DNA of 34,982 nt from Micromonospora orduensis (GTDB lineage Bacteria; Actinomycetota; Actinomycetes; Mycobacteriales; Micromonosporaceae): contig NZ_VDFY01000222.1 in NCBI RefSeq assembly GCF_006228125.1, positions 1 through 34,982 of the forward strand, written 5' to 3'. The notes beneath the pieces are model-generated. The model was not told where the DNA came from and did not search any database. It saw only the letters and a list, made by a program, of their open reading frames with translations. This document shows, piece after piece, positions 30,701 through 34,982 of this stretch. Both the position numbers and the translations under genes were made by a program. Numbering within the stretch: position 1 is the stretch's first letter; each line of letters opens with the position of its first letter.

Positions 30701-31365
30701 ATCAACGCGAAGGGCACGTCCGCCCGGTGCCGACCGAGCACGTCGGCGGCGGCCCGGCCGAGTTCGCCGGCACTGCCCACGTCGGCGAGCTCGGCGCCCA
30801 GCTCGGCCAGCGCCCGCAGCCGCCGTTCACCGAGCACCCGCCCGGTGGTTTCGTTGACGATGCAGTAGACGCCGCTGACCGTGCCGTCGTCGCCCCGGAT
30901 CGGGTCGTACGAGACGTTGAAGTAGGTCTCTTCGACGAAGCCGTACCGGTCCAGCAGGAAGGGGTGGTCCTCACCGCGGTAGGAACGGCCGGTGCGCCGG
31001 ACGCCGTCCAGCAGCGGGCCGAGAACGTCCCAGGTCTCCGCCCAGTGCCGGCGGGCCGGCTGGACGAGCACGTCCGGGTGCTTGGCGCCGATCGTCGGGC
31101 GGTAGGCGTCGTTGTAGAAGGCGAGCTGTTCGTCGCCCCAGAACATCACGATCTGCGCGCTGGAGGCGAGCATCATGCCTACCGCGTTGGAGAGCGCCGC
31201 CGGCCAGTGCCCGGGCGCACCCAGCGGGGTCGTGGACCAGTCGAAGTCGCGTAGCCGTTGGCCCAGCTCGCCGCCGGCCGCGAACGCAGACTCCAGCATC
31301 GGGGGGATCTCCCCACCGTCCGCGAAGGGATGCCCGGTGTCCGCGCCCCCCTGGGCCGAGCTCAT
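27706..31365 (-). CDS. Hybrid histidine kinase / response regulator / PP2C phosphatase / RsbW-like kinase
   Basis: A 1219-residue soluble signalling protein with the parts of two signalling systems in one chain. Order: PAS-like sensor (about 45-175), GAF (about 185-330), HisKA with phospho-acceptor H356 in NVSHEFRTPL, HATPase (N473 in LVSNAVKF, DTGVGI at 500-505, GTGIGLAL at 530-537), receiver domain (DD at 627-628, phospho-Asp D670 in LTDVMMP, K722 in TKPF), a second GAF-like stretch (about 750-860), SpoIIE-type PP2C phosphatase (D901 in GGDWYD, D919 in IGDVVGKG, D1038, DD 1084-1085) and an RsbW-like HATPase (E1140 and N1144 in VSEAAANAIEH, GRGLSLIKAL). All catalytic residues appear intact. 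ATG 31365 has GGGGGAGG four bases upstream. No transmembrane segment is seen. The likely target of phosphatase and kinase domains is a STAS protein such as the neighbour. Confidence 0.95.
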   Translation of the reverse strand: MSSAQGGADTGHPFADGGEIPPMLESAFAAGGELGQRLRDFDWSTTPLGAPGHWPAALSNAVGMMLASSAQIVMFWGDEQLAFYNDAYRPTIGAKHPDVLVQPARRHWAETWDVLGPLLDGVRRTGRSYRGEDHPFLLDRYGFVEETYFNVSYDPIRGDDGTVSGVYCIVNETTGRVLGERRLRALAELGAELADVGSAGELGRAAADVLGRHRADVPFALIYLSDDSGRLALAGASGTDPATVEVPADLLARVAAQGERTTVDVADLLDPPPAEAAHQALVLPITAVNEAVGALVVGVARRLPLGDDYRDFLDLVAAQISRAVGKQRAYEQERARAAELAALDQAKTNFFANVSHEFRTPLTLVLGPLEDMLANPALPAADTERLTMMHRNALRLLKLVNTVLDFSRLESGRLAARFLPTDLSGYTARLASTFRSATDRAGLRLVVDCPPLPTPVFVDRDMWEKIVLNLVSNAVKFTFDGEIRVRIRTVEAGARLEVTDTGVGIVPAEVPHVFERFHRVPGVRARTHEGTGIGLALVRELVEMHGGEVGLTSRVDEGSTFTVTIPFGSAHLPADRVAAFGPLPAGEPEQARLYVAETALWAGAEGTPEFDSSPTPVSPAGRILVVDDNVDLREHVTRLLSPTWEVVTASDGLMALPLAREGAFDLVLTDVMMPRLDGFGLVTALRADPRTRHVPIVLLSARAGSAEAVAGLSIGADDYLTKPFSGQELIARVRANVELGQLRGQIIRRLRALADAAVAVNTARSTSDVLQVAARHALSLAEAARVVVSAADARSEADGGGTTAADPSFVADLTGTTGEKLGELRVWRAAGDDAQADDAALTQLARLVGVRLENAQLYEAEHRIATTLQHSLLPQSLPQLPGAVVASRYLPGSADVEVGGDWYDVIALDGDELVLVIGDVVGKGVRAAAAMGQLRNALRAYVLEGFDPGASLTRLNRLVGSTEGRSFATVVCLLFNPRTGRLRYASAGHPSPLLIRGGDVAFLHDRALGPPIGAIPDTTYRTADGELRAGERLLLYTDGLIEDRTLGIDAGLAQLRVDAATPGEHVADLIDAVIERVVGQQRRDDVAVLGLEAAELNRFALRLPADPTRLSVLRKRLEDFLVAHSVGETDLFDLTVAVSEAAANAIEHPVHPTEPMISVEVAIEDRTVTATVRDSGRWRESTGSGFRGRGLSLIKALGDLSVRRTDEGTEVTLRRRLQG

Positions 31366-31562
31366 GCAGCCTCCCCCGCTCCGGCCGTGCCCCTCAGCCG
31401 TTGATCTCCACCCGCTGTGCTCCGACTTGTACCCCGGCGGACCAGCAACGTAACGCATGCCGCTCCGTGGACGCTGATTACCTCCACCACATCCGTCGGT
31501 CACCCGACAGGTGGGATCAGGCGATGACGGTCGAGCCGGTGGCGTCGGGACGCTCGGGCAGG

Positions 31563-32114
31563 TCAGAAGACGGGCAGCCCATCGATGCTTGCCGCATTCT
31601 TGGTGGCCCGGTAGGTCACCAGATCGTCGGCGCTGCGGCGGGAGTGTGAGCTGAGCAACAGGTCGCGTTCGGCGCGGAAGTCCATCAGGGGAACGGCGTA
31701 GCCGCAGGAGTCGCTGACCCGCTCGACCTCGACGCTGATCACGGCCCGCACCCCGTGCGCGTCCGGGGGCTCGGGGAACTCGGCGATCCGCTCGGCGAAG
31801 GCGTCGTCGGTCACCGCGACGCTGCTGCCCCGACCGTGCAGCCGGACGATCTTCGGTGGCCCGTCGAAGGCGCAGAACATCAGCGTGATCCGGCCGTTGT
31901 CCCGCAGGTGGGCGATGGTCTCGGCACCGCTGCCGTGATAGTCCAGGTACGCCACCTGGTGCGGGCCGAGGATCACGAAGGTGCCCCGCATGCCCTTCGG
32001 CGAGACGTTGACGTGCCCCTCGGCACCGGACGGCGCGGTGGCCACGAAGAAGACCGGCTGGGCCGTGATGAAGTCACGCAGCCGACCGTCGATCTCCGGA
32101 TAGACCTTGCCCAT
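31563..32114 (-). CDS. Pyridoxamine 5'-phosphate oxidase-family FMN protein
   Basis: A 183-residue split beta-barrel flavoprotein-like protein. The N-terminus FITAQPVFFVATAPSGAEGHVNVSPKG and the following VAYLDYHGSGAETIAHLRDNGRITLMF are typical of this branch, in which the SPKG loop and the NGRI strand line the FMN phosphate site. Its reaction is not predictable: relatives include FMN- and F420-linked reductases, haem-binding and unknown proteins. The ATG 32114 follows GGGAGGA by seven bases. It is monocistronic-looking or a tail of the PuuD operon (42 bases after the PuuD stop). The 197 bases between it and the kinase gene (31366-31562) hold no gene I can support. Confidence 0.9.
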   Translation of the reverse strand: MGKVYPEIDGRLRDFITAQPVFFVATAPSGAEGHVNVSPKGMRGTFVILGPHQVAYLDYHGSGAETIAHLRDNGRITLMFCAFDGPPKIVRLHGRGSSVAVTDDAFAERIAEFPEPPDAHGVRAVISVEVERVSDSCGYAVPLMDFRAERDLLLSSHSRRSADDLVTYRATKNAASIDGLPVF

Positions 32115-32156
32115 ACGCCGATCCTCCCACCGGCCGCCGCACCTGGCGGGGGCGAC

Positions 32157-32864
32157 CTACGTCACACCCGACCGGGACCGTTCAGCCGCCCGGACCAGTG
32201 CGGTGATCGGGCGCGGATCCGGCTCGTTCTCCGGATGCCACTGCACGCCCAGCACGAACGGCAGGCCCGGGTCCTCCACCGCCTCGATCACGCCGTCGGC
32301 CGCCCACCCGGTGACCGTCAGCCGTCCGGGATCGGCGACCGCCTGGTGGTGGTACGAGTTGACCCGCCGCACCCCCGCCAACACCGTCGCGGCGAGGCTG
32401 CCCTCAGCGAACCGCACCGCGTGGGCGCCGTAGACCCCGGGCGCAGGGCGATGCTCCTCGTGGCCCACCACGTCCGGCAGGTGCTGGTGCAGACGTCCGC
32501 CGTAGGCGACGGCGAGCAGTTGCATTCCCCGGCAGACGCCGAGCACCGGCAACCCGACCGCGAGCGCGGCCGCCAGGAGGGCAAGCTCACCGGCGTCCCG
32601 GTCCGGCCGGTCCTCGGTACGCGGATGCCGCGGCTGGCCGTACCGCCCCGGACCCACGTCGGCGCCCCCGGCCAGCAGCAGCCCGTCGAGGACGGCCAGC
32701 ACCTCGGCGTCCTCGTCGTCCGGAGGCAGCACCACCGCCCGACCACCGGCGGCCGTCACCGCCCGCACGTACGCCTCGGGCACCAGCACGGCCGGTACGC
32801 CCCGCCAGACCGCCCAGTCGGCGGGTTCGACGTACGCGCTGATCCCGATCAGCGGCCGCCTCAC
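32157..32864 (-). CDS. PuuD-like gamma-glutamyl-gamma-aminobutyrate hydrolase (class I amidotransferase)
   Basis: Class I glutamine-amidotransferase-like hydrolase, in this family cleaving gamma-glutamyl-GABA or related gamma-glutamyl compounds in polyamine breakdown. The nucleophile is C111 in LGVCRGMQ, with H210 and E212 in VQWHPE completing the triad; LLLAGGADVGPGRYG and NSYHHQAV are PuuD/peptidase C26 signatures. The GTG 32864 has no ribosome binding site and overlaps the stop of a 20-codon mini-ORF that itself arises from a tandem repeat. With SDR and aldehyde dehydrogenase upstream, the operon resembles actinobacterial polyamine/amine catabolic sets; the exact substrate is inference. 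Confidence 0.9.
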   Translation of the reverse strand: MRRPLIGISAYVEPADWAVWRGVPAVLVPEAYVRAVTAAGGRAVVLPPDDEDAEVLAVLDGLLLAGGADVGPGRYGQPRHPRTEDRPDRDAGELALLAAALAVGLPVLGVCRGMQLLAVAYGGRLHQHLPDVVGHEEHRPAPGVYGAHAVRFAEGSLAATVLAGVRRVNSYHHQAVADPGRLTVTGWAADGVIEAVEDPGLPFVLGVQWHPENEPDPRPITALVRAAERSRSGVT

Positions 32865-32923
32865 AGCGCTGGCACCGTCCGCGACTGCGGGGCTCGCAAA
32901 CCCGGCTCACTCCTCGCGCTCAC
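32861..32923 (-). CDS. Repeat-encoded 20-codon mini-ORF, PuuD-proximal copy
   Basis: GTG 32923 to TGA 32861-32863 encodes a 20-residue peptide beginning MSARSEPGL and ending TVPAL. Its start overlaps the stop of the other mini-ORF and its stop overlaps the PuuD start, both as GTGA. It has no ribosome binding site of its own; translation would be by reinitiation. The peptide is basic and has no known function. Whether it is made is unproven. Confidence 0.4.
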   Translation of the reverse strand: MSARSEPGLRAPQSRTVPAL

Positions 32924-32982
32924 AGCGCTGGCACCGTTCGCGACTGCGGGGCTCGCAAGCCCGGCTCACTCCTCGCGCTCAC
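32920..32982 (-). CDS. Repeat-encoded 20-codon mini-ORF, SDR-proximal copy
   Basis: GTG 32982 overlaps the SDR stop as GTGA; TGA 32920-32922 overlaps the start of the second mini-ORF. It encodes the same 20 residues as the other copy; the two nucleotide differences (GGC/GGT and CGA/CGG) are synonymous Gly and Arg codons. It may serve only to carry ribosomes from the SDR gene to PuuD. Confidence 0.4.
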   Translation of the reverse strand: MSARSEPGLRAPQSRTVPAL

Positions 32983-33755
32983 AGCGGCGTGACATACGCG
33001 CCGGTGATGCCGCCGTCGACCACGAACTGCGCGGCGGTCATGAACGAGGCGTCGTCGCTGGCCAGGAACGCCACCGCGGCGGCGATCTCCTCCGGCTGCC
33101 CGAACCGTCCCATCGGCACGTGCACCAGGCGGCGGGCGGCGCGTTCCGGGTCGGCGGCGAACAGCTCCAGCAGCAGCGGGGTGGCGACCGGGCCGGGGCA
33201 GAGCGCGTTGACCCGGATGCCCTCGCGGGCGAACTGCACGCCCAGCTCCCGGGTCATCGCCAGCACGCCGCCCTTGCTGGCGGTGTACGCGATCTGCGAC
33301 GTCGCGGCCCCCATCAACGCCACGAACGAGGCGGTGTTGATGATCGAACCCTTGCCCTGGCGGCGCATGTGCCCAATCGCGTACTTGCAGCACAGGTAGA
33401 CGCTCGTGGTGTTGACCCGCAGCACCCGTTCCCAGGCGTCCAGGCTGGTGTCCAGGATGGAGTCGTCGTCCGGCGGGGAGATGCCGGCGTTGTTGAACGC
33501 GATGTCGACCCGCCCGTGCCGCTCGACCACACCATCGAACAGGTCGCGTACCGCCGTCTCGTCGGCGACGTCGGTGCGGACGAACTCGCCGCCGCACTCC
33601 TGGGCGGCCTTCTCGCCGGCCTCCGCGTCGATGTCGACGCAGACCACCCGCGCCCCCTCGGCGGTGAACCGCCGCACGGTGGCCAACCCGATCCCGCTGC
33701 CCGCTCCGGTGACCACGGCCACCCGGTCCTGCAACCGACCCTGCACTGGCGTCAC
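32979..33755 (-). CDS. Short-chain dehydrogenase/reductase
   Basis: A classical 258-residue SDR: NAD(P)-binding TGAGSGIG at 16-23, acidic D41 after the second strand (VVCVDID) favouring NAD(H), NNAG at 88-91, and the catalytic S143, Y157 and K161 (YTASK). The C-terminal FMTAAQFVVDGGITGAYV is the usual quinone/3-oxoacyl-reductase-like ending. The start GTG 33755 overlaps the aldehyde dehydrogenase stop and sits directly after GGAGGA. Oxidises or reduces an alcohol/ketone intermediate; the substrate cannot be named. Downstream it is linked to PuuD through the 59-bp repeats. Confidence 0.94.
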   Translation of the reverse strand: MTPVQGRLQDRVAVVTGAGSGIGLATVRRFTAEGARVVCVDIDAEAGEKAAQECGGEFVRTDVADETAVRDLFDGVVERHGRVDIAFNNAGISPPDDDSILDTSLDAWERVLRVNTTSVYLCCKYAIGHMRRQGKGSIINTASFVALMGAATSQIAYTASKGGVLAMTRELGVQFAREGIRVNALCPGPVATPLLLELFAADPERAARRLVHVPMGRFGQPEEIAAAVAFLASDDASFMTAAQFVVDGGITGAYVTPL

Positions 33756-34982
33756 TCCTCCGTCGCGATGAACACGTTCTTGACGTCGGTGAAGGAGTGC
33801 AACGCGTCCGGGCCCAGCTCACGGCCGAGCCCGGAGCGCTTCATCCCACCGAACGGGGTCCAGTAGCGCACCGAGGAGTGCGAGTTGACGCTGAGGTTGC
33901 CGGCCTCGACGGCACGGGCGAGCCGCAGGGCGCGGCCCACGTCCCGGGTCCAGATCGAGCCGGAGAGGCCGTACTCGGTGTCGTTGGCGAGCCGGACCGC
34001 GTCCGCCTCGTCGTCGAACGGGAGCACCGACACCACCGGGCCGAAGATCTCCTCCCGCCAGTGCCGGTCGGCTGGCGAGTCGGCCAGCAGCACCGTCGGG
34101 GCGTGCCAGAAACCGGGGCCGTCCGGGCAGGAGCCGGTGAACGCCACAGTCGCCCCGGTCACGTAGCCGGCGACCCGGTCCCGCTGGGCCGCCGAGATCA
34201 GCGGACCCATCTCGGCGGTGTCCCGGGACGGGTCCTGGACCCGCACCGCGCGTACCGCCGGTTCGAGCAGTTCCAGGAACCGGTCGTACACCGGGCGTTG
34301 GACCAGGATCCGCGACCGTGCGCAGCAGTCCTGGCCGGCGTTGTCGAAGACCGCGCCGGGCGCGGTCGCGGCGGCGCGTTCCAGGTCGGCGTCGGCGAAC
34401 ACGATGTTGGCGCTCTTGCCGCCCAGCTCCAGGGTGAGCCGCTTCACCTGGGCGGCGCAGCCGGCCATGATGCGCGTGCCGACCTCGGTGGAGCCGGTGA
34501 AGCAGATCTTGCGGACCGCCGGATGGCTGACGAATCGCTCCCCCACCACCACCCCCTCGCCGGGGATGACTGTGAACACGTCGTCGGGCAGGCCTGCCTC
34601 GCGGGCCAGCTCGGCCAGGCGCAGCGCGGTGAGCGGGGTCAGCTCGGCGGGTTTGAGCACCACTGTGTTGCCGGCCGCGAGGGCGGGGGCGAACCCCCAG
34701 GCGGCGATCGGCATCGGGAAGTTCCACGGCACGATCACCCCGACCACGCCGAGTGGCTCGTGGAAGGTGACGTCCCACCCGCCGGGTGCCGGGATCTGCC
34801 GTCCGGTCAGCCGTTCGGGCGCCCCGGCGTAGTAGTCCAGCACGTCGCGGACGTTGCCGGCCTCCCACCGGGCGTTGCCGACTGTGTGCCCGGAATTGCG
34901 GACCTCCAGGGCGGCCAGTTCGTCCAGGTGCGCGTCGACGACGACGGCGAACCGCCGCAGCAACCGCCCCCGATCCCCCGCC
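33752..34982 (-). CDS. Aldehyde dehydrogenase, N-terminus beyond the window
   Basis: NAD(P)-dependent oxidation of an aldehyde to its carboxylate. About 410 residues are present. The substrate-aldehyde and cofactor motifs are clear: VIVPWNFPMPIAAWGFAPAL, KPAELTPLTAL, FTGSTEVGTRIM, the general base Glu in LELGGKSANIVF, the nucleophilic Cys in GQDCCARSR and EEIFGPVVSVLPF. The frame stays open to the right edge with AGDRGRLLRRFA, matching the family before the usual ~70 N-terminal residues, so the gene starts outside; a TTG at 34963 is not the true start. It overlaps SDR by four bases and heads the operon as far as visible. Gamma-aminobutyraldehyde or a related amine-derived aldehyde is a guess from the PuuD neighbour. 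Confidence 0.93.
   Translation of the reverse strand, partial: AGDRGRLLRRFAVVVDAHLDELAALEVRNSGHTVGNARWEAGNVRDVLDYYAGAPERLTGRQIPAPGGWDVTFHEPLGVVGVIVPWNFPMPIAAWGFAPALAAGNTVVLKPAELTPLTALRLAELAREAGLPDDVFTVIPGEGVVVGERFVSHPAVRKICFTGSTEVGTRIMAGCAAQVKRLTLELGGKSANIVFADADLERAAATAPGAVFDNAGQDCCARSRILVQRPVYDRFLELLEPAVRAVRVQDPSRDTAEMGPLISAAQRDRVAGYVTGATVAFTGSCPDGPGFWHAPTVLLADSPADRHWREEIFGPVVSVLPFDDEADAVRLANDTEYGLSGSIWTRDVGRALRLARAVEAGNLSVNSHSSVRYWTPFGGMKRSGLGRELGPDALHSFTDVKNVFIATEE

Larger units (their letters stand above)
32861..32982 (-). repeat. Two tandem 59-bp units between SDR and PuuD genes
   Basis: Units 32862-32920 and 32921-32979 are identical except at two bases (32879 and 32900 versus 32938 and 32959), followed by the first seven bases of a third unit. 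On the coding strand each unit begins GTGAGCGCGAGGAGTGAGCC and ends with GTGCCAGCGCT, and can fold GGGYT-TGCG-AGCCC; one copy difference falls in this stem and is kept paired by a U-G wobble. Every unit border carries CTGTGAG, so unit borders coincide with the stop/start junction. Deleting both units would leave the SDR stop and PuuD start overlapping as GTGA. Confidence 0.9.

Noticed and set aside
32983..33822. Alternative long minus-strand frame across the SDR gene ending in the repeat peptide
   Set aside because: It is out of frame with the SDR, whose catalytic residues are complete; only its last 20 codons, within the repeat, are of interest.
1..34982. Defence system, biosynthetic cluster, prophage, insertion sequence or RNA genes
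   Set aside because: No transposase, integrase, nuclease/helicase defence genes, PKS/NRPS domains, tRNA or rRNA sequence was recognised.

Overview
The window is very GC-rich, densely coded actinobacterial chromosome, most likely from the Micromonosporaceae (Micromonospora/Salinispora type). This rests on the protein sequences, the frequent GTG starts, the many four-base GTGA stop/start overlaps and the local gene order rimP-nusA-ylxR-infB-DUF503-rbfA-nrnA-MATE-truB-ribF-rpsO-pnp-M16 peptidase-dapB, which is an actinobacterial core order (in Mycobacterium tuberculosis the same genes lie between about Rv2773c and Rv2844). The genus is inference from the sequence; no database was searched.

Layout. 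From 1 to 19072, nearly everything on the minus strand is the translation/RNA core cluster: rimP, nusA, ylxR, infB, DUF503, rbfA, a DHH-family nanoRNase, two small coupled membrane proteins, a 29-codon ORF, a MATE exporter, truB, ribF, rpsO, pnp, an M16 zinc peptidase, dapB and a short GNAT acetyltransferase. It is interrupted on the plus strand (7844-9212) by two coupled single-span membrane proteins that share an N-terminal LPDWMR motif. From 19244 to 25695 the plus strand carries a Tat lipoprotein coupled to a DUF4439 ferritin-like protein, a PadR repressor/ABC ATPase/FtsX permease operon behind a palindromic operator and probable leaderless promoter, a frameshifted deazaflavin-dependent nitroreductase-family gene, and a nucleotidyltransferase-like protein. 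From 25702 onward come a VIT-family metal transporter coupled to map, a STAS anti-anti-sigma factor convergent with a 1219-residue hybrid sensor kinase/PP2C phosphatase, a PNPOx-like FMN protein, and a minus-strand operon running ALDH, SDR, PuuD-like glutamine amidotransferase (probable polyamine or amino-compound catabolism; the ALDH runs off the right edge).

How they work together. The core cluster couples transcription antitermination (NusA), 30S maturation (RimP, RbfA), initiation (IF-2), rRNA/tRNA modification (TruB) and RNA decay (PNPase, nanoRNase). Several products carry charged or glycine-rich low-complexity tails. The PadR operon looks like a self-repressed efflux/permease module. 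The STAS protein and the large kinase/phosphatase have the parts of a partner-switching stress circuit.

Most unusual observations. (1) Between the SDR and PuuD genes lie two tandem 59-bp units. Each encodes the same 20-residue peptide, and each is joined to the next and to the flanking genes by a GTGA overlap, so the chain of coupled stop/start codons is unbroken; the only two differences between copies are synonymous. (2) A perfect 19-bp inverted repeat follows infB, and a second GATCA-type inverted repeat supplies the last codons of the GNAT gene. (3) The pnp leader contains several perfect palindromes. (4) The PadR operator overlaps a promoter that would give a leaderless message. I saw no tRNA, rRNA, CRISPR array, insertion sequence or prophage gene.
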